The notes: generated by a model from the letters alone, not told the origin. 64,000 nucleotides of DNA from Acidobacteriota bacterium (GCA_034211275.1 JAXHTF010000004.1:1-64000), one strand, 5' to 3'; shown: positions 18,362 through 26,876, numbered from the stretch's first letter. A program made the numbers and translations.

Positions 18362-20151
18362 GTTGCTTTCTCCTTCTTGCGGAAAGCCCTGAAGGGCTGT
18401 CCTTCACCGTAGACGCTCCAGTTGTACATCTCGATGAAATTCAATCTCAAGCCGTGGACCACGCCGCCGATGAGGGCGAGGACGAGGTTCAGGCTGTGTC
18501 CGAGGATCAGAATGAGCAGGCCGAAGAGCAGGGCGATCCCTGCCCCCGAGCCCTGGGCTTGCTCCGCCAGCTGGTTGAAGGTCTGGGCCAACGACGCGCT
18601 GGCCAGACCGAGGGCGAAGAGGCGGAGGTAGCTGAGGATGTCGCCGAAAGCCTTGGAGAAGCCGGTGAGCTCCTTGAGGCCGTCGAGAAGGCGCCAGGGC
18701 AGATCCTTGAGCCCCTTCACCGGCCGGCCGGTGAAGAGCAGGACGATGCCGGCGCCCGCTGCCACCAGGGTCAGTCCCAGATCACCGATGGCGGTGCCGT
18801 AGCCGCCGAGGTAGGTGGTGAGGCCGCCGGCCATCATGGTGATCCAGCCCACCGGAGTGAGGGCCGCTTTCGGCTTGCGGCTGCGCCATCGGTGCCACGC
18901 GGTGAGGGCGTTGGCGAGAATCAGGTGCAGGGTGCCGACGCCGATGGACAGCTTCATCATGGTGCTGAAATCGGAGACATCCAGGAGCTTGAGCCGTCCC
19001 AGCCAGGAGCCCTCCGCCGGCGTGACCCCGAAGTAGCTGCCCACCAGGGCTCCATAGGCCAAGGAGGCGACGCAGATGGCGGCGGACAGTGCTCGCATGC
19101 GCTGCCCGGCGATGCTCTTGCCCAGTCGCCGCCAGAAGGCGATGAGCAGCAGGGAGAGCACGGCGGCGTAGCCGGCGTCCGCCAGGATCATGGCGAAGAA
19201 GAGAGCGAAGGAGAGGAAGATCACCGCCGATGGATCCCAGTCGCGGTAGCCCGGGAGCTGGTAGAAACCCACCAGATCCTCACCGCCGGAAACCCGGTCC
19301 CAATTCTCCAGCAGCGTCGGCGGCTCCTCGTCGGGCTCCGGATCGGCGAAGGTGGCCGCCGCCCCCTCGGCTTCCAGCAGCTCTTCCACCCGTGCCACTT
19401 CGGTGGCCGGGACCCAGCCCTGGACGGCGAAGATCTCGCCGGCGTCGAGGGATTGGGCGGCGGTGTGGCGGCGGGAGGCTTCGTCCTCCGCCCGTGCCAG
19501 GTTGGTCTGGATCAGGCCGATCCAGCGGGTCAGGCTCCAGCGCTCGCCGTCGAGATCCTCGAGCTCGCTCTCCGCTAGCTCCAGCGCCCGCCGCAGCTCC
19601 GAGAGGGAGCGGGTGCCCACCCGGGAACGCTCGCCGGGGACTCCCGCGGGCAGGCCCTTGGACACCACCACCACCCGCGCCACCCGGTGGTCCATCTGCA
19701 CCACTTGCCAGACCAAGTCTTCGGGGATCTGCCGCAGGCGCCGCCGGGGCATGAGGTAGAACCACAGCCGCTGGCCGGCCAGCTCGTCCAGCGGCGGCAG
19801 CTCGAAATCGCCCCAGGGCTCGACGGCGCGGAGGCGCACCCGCAGCTGATCGATGCGATCCTGGACCTCCCGCCGCCGGCGCCGGTTGGCCTGGGCGGCG
19901 CTGACCACCGCGGTGCGGTCGAAGCCGGTAGGGTCGGTGACCGAACGGCGCTTGATGGGAGTGGCCAACAGATAGCGCAACGCCTGGTAGGTCTGGCGCG
20001 GGTACTCCACCGTCTCCTCTTCCGGCCGATTGAGCTTCGGCGCCAGCCGCACCGGGTGCAGGATGCCCAGATCCTGGAGGTGGGAGAGGAGCTGGTCCTT
20101 TTCTCCCGCCAACCCGAAGACGGTGACCTTCTTGAGGGCGACGACGCTCAT
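18349..20151 (-). CDS. ntpI: V-type ATPase subunit I (stator a-like)
   Basis: The 600-residue protein has a soluble N-terminal half with coiled-coil segments (residues about 85-260) and a C-terminal half with about seven membrane helices. The conserved helix GDILSYLRLFALGLASASLA carries the Arg that faces the rotor carboxylate. It is the static ion channel of the Vo sector. It overlaps subunit D upstream by 4 bp and subunit K downstream by 13 bp, so translation is coupled. Length matches bacterial NtpI. Confidence 0.95.
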   Translation of the reverse strand: MSVVALKKVTVFGLAGEKDQLLSHLQDLGILHPVRLAPKLNRPEEETVEYPRQTYQALRYLLATPIKRRSVTDPTGFDRTAVVSAAQANRRRRREVQDRIDQLRVRLRAVEPWGDFELPPLDELAGQRLWFYLMPRRRLRQIPEDLVWQVVQMDHRVARVVVVSKGLPAGVPGERSRVGTRSLSELRRALELAESELEDLDGERWSLTRWIGLIQTNLARAEDEASRRHTAAQSLDAGEIFAVQGWVPATEVARVEELLEAEGAAATFADPEPDEEPPTLLENWDRVSGGEDLVGFYQLPGYRDWDPSAVIFLSFALFFAMILADAGYAAVLSLLLIAFWRRLGKSIAGQRMRALSAAICVASLAYGALVGSYFGVTPAEGSWLGRLKLLDVSDFSTMMKLSIGVGTLHLILANALTAWHRWRSRKPKAALTPVGWITMMAGGLTTYLGGYGTAIGDLGLTLVAAGAGIVLLFTGRPVKGLKDLPWRLLDGLKELTGFSKAFGDILSYLRLFALGLASASLAQTFNQLAEQAQGSGAGIALLFGLLILILGHSLNLVLALIGGVVHGLRLNFIEMYNWSVYGEGQPFRAFRKKEKATWKQ

Positions 20152-20753
20152 GCTTGAGCTCGCTCCAGGTTCTTGCGCTTGGCGATCTTGGCCCGCACCA
20201 CGGCGCTGCGCTGCTCGTCGGCGAGGTAGATCTCGATGCGCTGGATATTCTCCCGGGTGCGCGGGATGAGCACCTTTTCGAAGAGATTGACCCGCTGCGT
20301 GATGCGCTGCACCGCGTGCTCGAGGATTTTCACCCGCTGCTCCGCCACCCGCTCCTGCAGCCTCGCCTCGAGGTAGGCGCGCAGCAGCCGTACCAGGTTG
20401 TCCACCCAGTGGGGACGGCCCAGGAAGGCGTAGGGACGCACTGCGACTTCCACCTCGTCGATGCGCGGCAGGCGGGTTCCCACCACGTTCTCCTCGCTGC
20501 GCCGCACGTTCTCGATTTGCACCAGGCCGTCCAGCTCCACCTCGTGGTTGGCGAGCATGGGGAGCTTGTCCTCCACCTCCGCCTGCAGCTCTTCCAGCTC
20601 CCGGCGCCGGGCCGCGTAGGCGGTGCGCGCCTTGCCGCGCTCGATCATCAGCTGCTTGCGCTTCAGATCCAGCGATGGCAGAAAGCGTTCGAAGTTGGCC
20701 AGCTGCCGCCGCTCCTTGAGCAGCGAGCTCTTGCTGAGGGCGAGTCTAGCCAT
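20148..20753 (-). CDS. ntpD: V-type ATPase subunit D (central rotor shaft)
   Basis: The 201-residue helical protein is typical of V-type subunit D: N-terminal LALSKSSLLKERRQLANF, a long helical hairpin and a C-terminal helix rich in Arg/Lys (RTRENIQRIEIYLADEQ). It forms the rotating axle between the A3B3 head and the K ring. It overlaps the stop of subunit B by 8 bp and the start of subunit I by 4 bp. No subunit F gene is visible in the operon, as in many bacterial V-ATPases of this type. Confidence 0.95.
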   Translation of the reverse strand: MARLALSKSSLLKERRQLANFERFLPSLDLKRKQLMIERGKARTAYAARRRELEELQAEVEDKLPMLANHEVELDGLVQIENVRRSEENVVGTRLPRIDEVEVAVRPYAFLGRPHWVDNLVRLLRAYLEARLQERVAEQRVKILEHAVQRITQRVNLFEKVLIPRTRENIQRIEIYLADEQRSAVVRAKIAKRKNLERAQA

Positions 20754-22119
20754 GGGCCTCCGCGCTTTCCTGGGCCTCGCTGTCCTGTGGATAGTACTTG
20801 TCGATCATCGACTGCTTCATCAGCAGCTCATGGGGCTCGAAGCACTCGGCGAGGGTGCGCCAGCAATCGTCCAGGGCCTCTTCCAAGGGCTGGGAGACGG
20901 CGATGTCCATGAAGCGGCTGCGGAACAGGCGGCCGAATTTGAGCAGCTTGTGGTCGAAGGGCGAGAGCTCGAAGGCCATGGCCTGCTTCTGCTCGGCGTC
21001 CCGGGCGCTGGAGAAGAAGCGGATCATGGTGTTCATCACCTGTCCATGATCCTCCCGGGTGACCTTGCCGATGACGTGCTGCTTGAGCCGCGACAGCGAG
21101 CCGAAGGGGTCGATCATGCCGTCGTGGAGGTAGAGCTGCCCCTCGGTGATGTAGCCGGTGTTGTCCGGCACCGGGTGGGTGACGTCGTTGCCGGGCATGG
21201 TGGTGACGGTGAGCAGAGTCACCGAGCCGGCGCCCTTGAAGTCGCAGGCCTTCTCGTAGCGCCGCGCCAGTTGGGAGTAGAGGTCGCCCATGTAGCCCCG
21301 GTTGGAGGGCACCTGCTCGAGGGCGATGCCCAGCTCCTTCAAGGCGTCGGCGTAAGCGGTCATGTCGGTGAGCAGCACCAGCACCCGCTTGCCCTCCTCG
21401 ACGGCAAAGCGCTCCGCCACCGCCAGCGCCAGATCCGGCGCCAGGGTGCGTTCGACGATGGGGTCCGAGGCCAGGTTGACGAACATCACCGTGCGGGCGC
21501 CGACGCCGGCGTCCTCGAAGGCGGTGCGGAAGAAGTGGTAGTCGTCGAAGACCAATCCGAGGCCGCCGAAGACCACGATGTCGGCGTCGGCCTGGATGCC
21601 GATGCGCGCCAGGAAGCGGTTGTAGGGCTCGCCGGCGATGGAGAAGATGGGGATCTTCTGGCTCTCCACCAGGCAGTTGAAGACGTCGATCATGGGCACG
21701 TCGGTGCGGATCATGTTGGACGCCAGCACGCGCTTGACCGGGTTGACGGTGGGTCCGTCGATCTCCGTCTGGGGCCCCTGGGACAGATCCGGCCCGCCGT
21801 CGATGGGCTCGCCGGCGCCGTCGAAGATGCGGCCCAGGATGTTCTGGGAGTAGGGGGCCCGCATGGCGTGGCCCAGGAAGCGGGTGCGGGCACCGGTGGT
21901 CAAACCCTTGGTGCCGGAGAAGACCTGCAGCGACACCACGTCACCGTCGATGCGGATCACCTGCGCGGTGGACGGCGCCGATCCGGGACTTTCCACCAGC
22001 GCCAGATCCCCCAGCCGCACAGCGGGAGCGCTGCCGGCGGACGACTCCGGCACCGACACCTTGATGATGTCGCCGACGATGGCGAGGACCTTGGAATAGA
22101 CGAGTAGGGATCCGGTCAT
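20746..22119 (-). CDS. ntpB: V-type ATPase subunit B
   Basis: The 457-residue non-catalytic head subunit has the typical FDGAGEPIDGGP, PMIDVFNCLVESQKIPIFS (degenerate P-loop position), VLVLLTDMTAYADALKEL, VPSNRGYMGDLYSQLA and MPGNDVTHPVPDNTGYITEG motifs. It forms the hexamer with subunit A. This is the first gene of the operon, and the promoter must lie in the 210 bp before the divergent vapBC genes. Placing B first and A last is a circular permutation of the usual E-(DUF2764)-A-B-D-I-K order. Confidence 0.97.
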   Translation of the reverse strand: MTGSLLVYSKVLAIVGDIIKVSVPESSAGSAPAVRLGDLALVESPGSAPSTAQVIRIDGDVVSLQVFSGTKGLTTGARTRFLGHAMRAPYSQNILGRIFDGAGEPIDGGPDLSQGPQTEIDGPTVNPVKRVLASNMIRTDVPMIDVFNCLVESQKIPIFSIAGEPYNRFLARIGIQADADIVVFGGLGLVFDDYHFFRTAFEDAGVGARTVMFVNLASDPIVERTLAPDLALAVAERFAVEEGKRVLVLLTDMTAYADALKELGIALEQVPSNRGYMGDLYSQLARRYEKACDFKGAGSVTLLTVTTMPGNDVTHPVPDNTGYITEGQLYLHDGMIDPFGSLSRLKQHVIGKVTREDHGQVMNTMIRFFSSARDAEQKQAMAFELSPFDHKLLKFGRLFRSRFMDIAVSQPLEEALDDCWRTLAECFEPHELLMKQSMIDKYYPQDSEAQESAEAHG

Positions 22120-22329
22120 GGCGTGACTTTCTCGGCGATGTTCAAGGATGTCCCGGGTAGCAGGCGAAGCGCAGGGATCAGCCTCCAGAGGCTCAGGATG
22201 CGATGGTCTTTCTCGATGGTACTCCAGCTCTGTAGATAGTTTCAGATTTCGCCGTCAGATGCAGCATCGGGGTGGATTCCGGAATTAGAAGTCGTCGGGA
22301 AGATTCCGTCCAGTGATAGGATCGGATGC

Positions 22330-22533
22330 ATGAAAACTACGATTGATATTCCTCAGGAGGAGCTCGAAGAAGCCATTCGGTGGACCGGAGCCCGCACCAA
22401 GCGGGAGGCGGTGGTCACCGCCGTGGTGGATTTCAACCGCCGTCAGCGGCTTGAACAGCTCGCTGGGGAGCTAGGTAGCTTCGCGAAGGTCATCTCTCCG
22501 GCGGAGCTGAAGAAGCTACGGGAGAGCAAATGA
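22330..22533 (+). CDS. vapB: VapB-type antitoxin
   Basis: The 67-residue protein starts MKTTIDIPQEELEEAIRWTG, which fits the ribbon-helix-helix DNA-binding domain of the VapB/DUF2191 antitoxin family, with the KREAVVTAVVDFNRRQRLEQL helices following. The C-terminal half should wrap around the toxin. It overlaps the toxin gene by 4 bp (ATGA), the usual coupling of type II toxin-antitoxin pairs. The protein probably represses its own promoter in the 210 bp upstream; no operator could be assigned with confidence. Confidence 0.88.
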   Translation: MKTTIDIPQEELEEAIRWTGARTKREAVVTAVVDFNRRQRLEQLAGELGSFAKVISPAELKKLRESK

Positions 22534-22928
22534 CCGAGCGTCGAGGCGTTCTCATCGATACTTCGGCGTGGATCGAGGCGATGCGGGTGCGCGGCGACGA
22601 GGTGGTGCGCGAGTCCGTCGGCAAAGCCTTGCGCGAAGACCGTGCGAGGCTCTGTGACCTGGTGCGCCTCGAGCTCTGGAACGGTGTGCGCGGCGACGAG
22701 GAGCGCAAGTGGCTTTCGAGCCTCGAACAAACCCTGCAGGTCGTCGAGACCGGCCCCGAAGTCTGGCGGCTGGCTTGCGAGCTTGCGATTCAGTCCCGCA
22801 GCCACGGCTTGACCCTCCCCAGCACCGACCTCCTCATCGCCGCCTGCGCCCGCCATCACGATCTCGACCTGCTGCACCGGGATCGGCACTTCGAGCTCCT
22901 GGCGGAAGCGGTGCCGATTTCGTCCTGA
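22530..22928 (+). CDS. vapC: VapC-type PIN-domain ribonuclease toxin
   Basis: The 132-residue PIN domain keeps the acidic metal site: Asp in VLIDTSAWIE, Glu in DLVRLELWNG, Asp in LPSTDLLIAACA and Asp in LLHRDRHFELL. VapC toxins are Mg2+-dependent RNases, often of tRNA, restrained by VapB. The length is complete. The last 134 bp occur again at 28730-28863 with about 12 mismatches, so the 3' end of this gene bounds the accessory island on the left. Most differences between the copies are silent. Confidence 0.92.
   Translation: MTERRGVLIDTSAWIEAMRVRGDEVVRESVGKALREDRARLCDLVRLELWNGVRGDEERKWLSSLEQTLQVVETGPEVWRLACELAIQSRSHGLTLPSTDLLIAACARHHDLDLLHRDRHFELLAEAVPISS
22795..22928 (+). repeat. direct repeat, left copy (vapC 3' end)
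   Basis: This 134-bp stretch encodes the last 44 codons of vapC and matches 28730-28863 without gaps; I count about 12 mismatches, roughly 91 percent identity. It is in the same orientation as the right copy, and the two copies bracket 5.8 kb of cassette-like genes. Confidence 0.85.
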
Positions 22929-23335
22929 AATCAGGCGGACTGGCTCTCAGGCGCAGGCGCCTATACGACAGCGCCTATGCGAACAGGCAGCTATCTGCCT
23001 ATCCGACAGCATTTCGTGTCCAATAGGCAGCTGGCGAGACCGCGAACCGGCCCAAGATCCCGGTTAGACGCCAACTCCTCCCCCATGCCTCAGCGGTGAA
23101 GCTTGTCGGATAAGGGAGAACTACGCGACAAACCTTGTGGCGGCCGGCTTATTGGACAGGCTCGAAGATTGACCCTAACTCCACAGGCAGCCTATGATGA
23201 AGAAAAAGAGCATCTTGGAAGGGGAGCGAGCCTTGAATAAGTGGCCGTGCGAGTCCAATAAGCGGATTGTGGCGGAGGCCGTTGAATTTAATGTTCGGCG
23301 GCCTTGAAAGGCCAATTGATGAAATCGGTTGATCA
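22929..23335. other. gene-free stretch with short repeats
   Basis: I see no gene in these 407 bp. The left part repeats the core CCTATNCGACAG (near 22960 and 22998, with a variant near 22974), and its inverse TGTCGGATA occurs near 23104. AACTACGCGACA near 23119 recurs at about 49833 in another intergenic region. An 11-bp inverted repeat spans 23147-23263. GTTAGAC near 23063 and GTTGAAT near 23281 match the integron core GTTRRRY, but that motif is short and could arise by chance. Confidence 0.5.
23147..23263. repeat. inverted repeat GCTTATTGGAC / GTCCAATAAGC
   Basis: A perfect 11-bp inverted repeat (23147-23157 and 23253-23263) encloses 95 bp with no open reading frame of note. A related GTCCAATAGGC lies near 23019. 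The arrangement could be the ends of a tiny non-autonomous element or a recombination site just left of the TIR gene; no duplication of target DNA is obvious. Confidence 0.5.
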
Positions 23336-24358
23336 GTGAGCGTCGTGAAAGAATACTTCAGGGCTCCCTACGGCTGTGAGCGACTCTGGTTGTTACCCTT
23401 GAGTGAATTGGAGCCTGAAAGTTATTGGGGTTTCCCCGGGTATCTCGGTCGGAGTTGGTCTCCCGATGGCCAGGTGCTTTGTCACCGAGGCGGCTTTGTC
23501 GCTGGCGGTGAGGTGAGTGATGAATTCTGGGTGGAGTATCAAGAGTGCCTCCGGCACGCAGAAACAGGCAAACTCCTCGAAGAACGGAACGGGCACGAAA
23601 TTTTCTGGGATCAGTCGAACGATGTAGATCCTTTCCAGACAGTGGGTAGCTTGGTTTCTCGTGACGGTCGATTGCTCTTTGACAAACGCACCAGCGAGGA
23701 GGGAAAGCTCGATCTCAGATGGGTAAAGCCTGGTACCAGGCTAAGTAGCATCGCTGGAGATACGCGCAACGTCCCCGCACCTGAGCTGAATGCAGGGTTT
23801 AACCCCAAGAAACCACTGTTCTACCTCGTATCCAATGGAAGACTAGAGGTGTGGGATTTCTCAAAGCTTGAGCGGAATTTAGCTGTTCTAGAAACAAACA
23901 CTAAACAAGCGGACAGCAGAGGAGAGGGAGCAGTTGCCGAAAAGCCGTATGACCTATTCATCTCTTATGCAAGCGAAGACAGGGAGTTCGCGCAGTTGCT
24001 AGTTGATAAGTTAGCAGAGCAATCTATCAAGGTCTGGTTTGATCGCACTGTTCTGAAAATTGGCGACAGCCTTAGACGTGAGATAGATGCTGGCCTAAAG
24101 CACGCGACTTTCGGTGTGGTCATCCTGTCAAGGAATTATTTTCGGAAGAAGTGGCCGCTCTATGAACTTGATGGCCTCCTAAGTCGTGAGATGGCTGCTG
24201 ACAGAATCATTCTGCCTATTTGGCTTGGTGTCACTGTAGATGATGTTCTGCAGTTCAGCCCATCGCTCGCAGACAAGGTCGCGCTTCCGAGCCCTCCAAT
24301 GAGCGTCCTAGAGATAGCCCAGCTAATTGCGGAGCGGTTCTCGACGGGCAGACAATGA
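23336..24358 (+). CDS. TIR-domain protein with WD-like N-terminus
   Basis: The 340-residue protein ends in a TIR domain (about residues 203-330): YDLFISYASEDREFAQLLVDKL, then SIKVWFDRTVLKIGDSLRREID, VVILSRNYFRKKWPLYELDGLL with the putative catalytic Glu in YEL, and IILPIWLGV. Bacterial TIR domains often hydrolyse or rearrange NAD+ in antiviral signalling. Residues 1-180 show imperfect WD/propeller-like strands (SWSPDGQVLC, LVSRDGRLLFDK, SNGRLEVWDFSKLE). The start is GTG at 23336, with GTG at 23345 also possible; no good ribosome-binding site is visible. Base composition is lower in G+C than its neighbours. It is the first gene of the island and no Thoeris or STING partner is nearby. Confidence 0.85.
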   Translation: MSVVKEYFRAPYGCERLWLLPLSELEPESYWGFPGYLGRSWSPDGQVLCHRGGFVAGGEVSDEFWVEYQECLRHAETGKLLEERNGHEIFWDQSNDVDPFQTVGSLVSRDGRLLFDKRTSEEGKLDLRWVKPGTRLSSIAGDTRNVPAPELNAGFNPKKPLFYLVSNGRLEVWDFSKLERNLAVLETNTKQADSRGEGAVAEKPYDLFISYASEDREFAQLLVDKLAEQSIKVWFDRTVLKIGDSLRREIDAGLKHATFGVVILSRNYFRKKWPLYELDGLLSREMAADRIILPIWLGVTVDDVLQFSPSLADKVALPSPPMSVLEIAQLIAERFSTGRQ

Positions 24359-24408
24359 GGAAGATGTTGGGCCATGACTAGATTGCTCACTTCTGCTACG
24401 GCAGTAAA

Positions 24409-24461
24409 GGAGCCGCCGAACCCCGCCGCTGCAGCGCACCTCTCCGCCGCTGCGCGGCTCC
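24409..24461. repeat. imperfect hairpin after TIR gene
   Basis: GGAGCCG at 24409-24415 pairs with CGGCTCC at 24455-24461, and the interior has CCGCCGCTGC twice and the palindrome CGCTGCAGCG. It lies between two cassette-like genes and resembles the stem of an attC site, but no GTT core is seen at its right end. Confidence 0.35.
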
Positions 24462-24529
24462 GATGGGCGCTGAGCGGCCGCCCGATATGCGAACCTGTGT
24501 CGGTGTGAGTACGACTTTCAGATAGACCA

Positions 24530-25198
24530 ATGAAACGACCTCGATCACATCAGGCAGGCGACCTAGCCGAGAACCTTGTGGCTAGCGCTTTTCTAAAGCA
24601 AGGGTGGATCGTAAACCCATGCAACGTCGACTATGGATTTGACTTTCTAGTGCAGCACCTACCATCTGACGGGGAAGGGCCGTGCTTTGCATTCCTGCAA
24701 GTCAAGGGCACAGATAGGTCCCTTCCAACGCGCCGAGGGGAAAAGTTCGGTTTTAGGTTCAGTGTGGATCACCTCACCTATTGGGGAGCGACTCCAATGC
24801 CTGTCTACATCTGCGTAGTTTGCCTGGAGCGCGAGCAGATATTTGTGGTCAACGCCGATGAGGTGGTAAGGGCCCTTGTAAGCCGGCTAGGCAGCGCTTG
24901 GAACACTGCTATCAGTCGGACAGTGCAGATTTCAACGGAATCTGTTTGGGACGGTCGGCGAGCAGAGGAAGTTCTGGGCAGTGTGATCCGGCAATGGAAT
25001 TCTCTTCGTAGTCTCTGGGGTTCCGCGGCGGCGGCGGAGTCCATGGGCAAGTCGCTCTACGTAAGCTGGCTTTCGGGATGCCTAAATCTGACACATGCAG
25101 TAGGCATACAACACCATCTCTCAGATTCGCTTGGCGGACGCGATGCTGCCCAGGCCCTCCTGAAAGAAGCGGGCCTTCCATGGCTGAGAATGCCGTAA
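24530..25198 (+). CDS. DUF4365 domain protein
   Basis: The 222-residue protein starts HQAGDLAENLVASAFLKQGW and continues with DYGFDFLVQ, CFAFLQVKGTDRS and HLTYWGATPMPVYICVVCL. This is the DUF4365 layout, related to PD-(D/E)XK nuclease-like folds: an early Glu (AENL), Asp (GFDF) and Q-V-K occupy the catalytic positions. DUF4365 proteins occur in defence islands and gene cassettes, alone or fused to NTPases. Here the gene stands alone. No ribosome-binding site is evident, as is common in cassettes. Function is inferred from the fold only. Confidence 0.75.
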   Translation: MKRPRSHQAGDLAENLVASAFLKQGWIVNPCNVDYGFDFLVQHLPSDGEGPCFAFLQVKGTDRSLPTRRGEKFGFRFSVDHLTYWGATPMPVYICVVCLEREQIFVVNADEVVRALVSRLGSAWNTAISRTVQISTESVWDGRRAEEVLGSVIRQWNSLRSLWGSAAAAESMGKSLYVSWLSGCLNLTHAVGIQHHLSDSLGGRDAAQALLKEAGLPWLRMP

Positions 25199-25314
25199 GT
25201 GCCGATGGTATCCTCTCCGAGGATCGATGTCGCATATCCCTGCGCCCAAACGGACGGCTGGCGCCGCCGCTTGGCTTGAAACGTTCTGCGGCTAAGAGGA
25301 CCAGCTAGGCCGGC

Positions 25315-26088
25315 ATGAAAGATGGATCTGATTTCTGCAAGCTGTGCCGCGAAGCCAAAGATCTGGCGGACTCCCACATTGTGCCCGAGTTTATCTATAA
25401 ACCTCTCTACGATGAGAAGCCACGGCGAATGCTCTCTGCAACTAGTACAGATGAAGGAGTCCAACTCGGCTTCCCCCAAAAAGGAATCCGCGAACAACTA
25501 CTTTGCGTCGATTGCGAGCAGTATCTTAATAGAAGCTTTGAGCAGAAATCTCTAGCGACGTGGCGGACTCTCTCGGGAGAGCAACCGGGCTCAAGGCTGA
25601 AGCTCACCGAGTGTACTGACAGTCAGGGAGATCAACAGCTTATCCTTGAAGGTCACGATTACGCTAGCCTCAAACTGTTACTCCTGTCTATCTTGTGGCG
25701 AGCTAGCGTATCAAGCCTGCAAACGTATGGGGATGTCCGCCTAGGCCCTCACGAAGAGTCCATCAGAGGAATGATTCTGAATCAGAATCCTGGTGAAGAG
25801 TGTGAGTACCCTGTCATCCTGTACATCCTGGATGACGAAGACCTACGTAACATGCCACCACCCAGTCAGGGTAGAATGAAAGGGCATCGGGTTTATCAAT
25901 TTCTTTTAGCACGGGTCCTAGTCATCACATTCGTTACTGGGCACCTCAAGCAAGAGAGCTTCTTCAACTACGCTCTGAGAGATAGCTCGCCCCTGCGAAT
26001 ACCAATCGTGAAAGCCGCCGAGCTGCCGATAATCAAGGAAGCTGTCAGGGTATGGAAGACGATCAAACCGCCTGGTGAACTGATTTAA
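25315..26088 (+). CDS. Zn-knuckle / HNH-like cassette protein
   Basis: The 257-residue protein opens with FCKLCREAKDLADSHIVPEF and about 40 residues later has LLCVDCEQYLN. The two CxxC pairs and the SHIVP His resemble a zinc-supported HNH/treble-clef nuclease core. Residues about 100-257 are an all-alpha/beta region without a recognised motif (LKLLLLSILWRASVSS, YQFLLARVLVITFVTG). Similar proteins are annotated as hypothetical, sometimes as HNH endonuclease-like. AGAGGA lies about 15 bases before the ATG. It is lower in G+C than the core chromosome and sits in the cassette-like series. Confidence 0.65.
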   Translation: MKDGSDFCKLCREAKDLADSHIVPEFIYKPLYDEKPRRMLSATSTDEGVQLGFPQKGIREQLLCVDCEQYLNRSFEQKSLATWRTLSGEQPGSRLKLTECTDSQGDQQLILEGHDYASLKLLLLSILWRASVSSLQTYGDVRLGPHEESIRGMILNQNPGEECEYPVILYILDDEDLRNMPPPSQGRMKGHRVYQFLLARVLVITFVTGHLKQESFFNYALRDSSPLRIPIVKAAELPIIKEAVRVWKTIKPPGELI

Positions 26089-26135
26089 TCGTCTAAAGTA
26101 ATTCTCAGAAGAGGGAGGTAGTGCCGTGAAGAAGA

Positions 26136-26268
26136 GCCGCAGAACAAGGCGCATGCAAAGGGACGCCACAGCCGTATCCATCGGCCGTAGTGGTCGTGGG
26201 CTGGTGACTTCGCTGGCCATCAACAGCTGGCTGAAGGGGCGCCCCTGATGCGCAATCCGTTCTGCGGC
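26136..26268. repeat. attC-like imperfect palindrome
   Basis: The arms GCCGCAGAAC (26136-26145) and GTTCTGCGGC (26259-26268) are perfectly complementary. Inside them GGCGCATGC pairs with TGATGCGC, leaving a long loop that contains GCTGGTGACT. The same outer arms and loop 10-mer recur in the next separator (26721-26788). The 3' arm has GTT but not the full GTTRRRY consensus. Confidence 0.5.
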
Positions 26269-26314
26269 TTGCTCTCCGATGCGACTAAGAGCCACCTCCC
26301 AATAAGGCTAGACC

Positions 26315-26707
26315 ATGACATATTTTAGAGATTTGACAACTCACACGTACACTGCGGGCGAAGAAGAGAGCGGTGTATTGAACGTTGGCTGGCTTGGTGA
26401 AGAGCGCCCATATCCCACCGGACAGACCTTCCCAGAATTCCATCAGGCCCTTGAAGAAATCTGTGCAAGGCCGATTCTCCTGCACCGTGGCTTTCACGAC
26501 TGCGAATTTTGTCCACAAGATTCAAACGTGAATCCACCTTGGTCGACAATCGGCAACGGCCAGATTCGCGTGCTCGGCCAGAACGGAGTGTGGTACTCCG
26601 CGCCAACGATGGTTCATCACTACGTGACGAAGCATAACTATAAACCTCCCGAAGAGTTCGTTGAGGCGGTATTGAACCCAAAACGAATCGCCGAGGATGA
26701 GACGTGA
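26315..26707 (+). CDS. conserved cassette protein of unknown function
   Basis: The 130-residue protein begins MTYFRDLTTHTYTAGEEES and includes NVGWLGEERPYPTGQ, HRGFHDCEFCPQD and YVTKHNYKPPEEFVEAVLNP. I recognise this as a small family often found as lone genes in mobile cassettes; it has no assigned activity. HxCxxC in the middle could bind a metal. AAGGCTAGACC precedes the ATG. Hairpin repeats lie on both sides (26136-26268 and 26721-26788), which makes it the cleanest single-gene cassette of the island. Confidence 0.7.
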   Translation: MTYFRDLTTHTYTAGEEESGVLNVGWLGEERPYPTGQTFPEFHQALEEICARPILLHRGFHDCEFCPQDSNVNPPWSTIGNGQIRVLGQNGVWYSAPTMVHHYVTKHNYKPPEEFVEAVLNPKRIAEDET

Positions 26708-26720
26708 CTACTAACTTGAA

Positions 26721-26788
26721 GCGCCGCAGAACCACGCTGCTGAAGCTGGTGACTAGCGCCACCGCTTAGCAGCCACACCGTTCTGCGC
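26721..26788. repeat. attC-like imperfect hairpin
   Basis: These 68 nt fold over nearly their whole length: GCGCCGCAGAAC pairs with GTTCTGCGC, CACGCTGCT with AGCAGCCACAC, and AAGCTGGTG with CACCGCTT, leaving single extrahelical bases. That is the structure expected of an integron attC site. The core reads G-TTCTGC instead of GTTRRRY. It starts 13 bp after the stop of the preceding gene. Confidence 0.55.
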
Positions 26789-26876
26789 AGATTCCTCAGC
26801 CGCAGGCCACAGCCTTGCAGCGGATGCCTTATGCCACGGGCACCGAGCGGATGTTGTTGAGAGGAAACCTAGTAAA

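Noticed and set aside
22929-23335. Short repeats as a CRISPR array or a phage attachment site
   Set aside because: The repeats are 9-13 bp, irregularly spaced and partly inverted, with no spacer regularity and no integrase gene nearby.
23336-24358. Thoeris or TIR-STING system
   Set aside because: Neither a SIR2-like ThsA nor a STING/cyclase gene lies nearby; the TIR gene is followed by unrelated single-gene cassettes.
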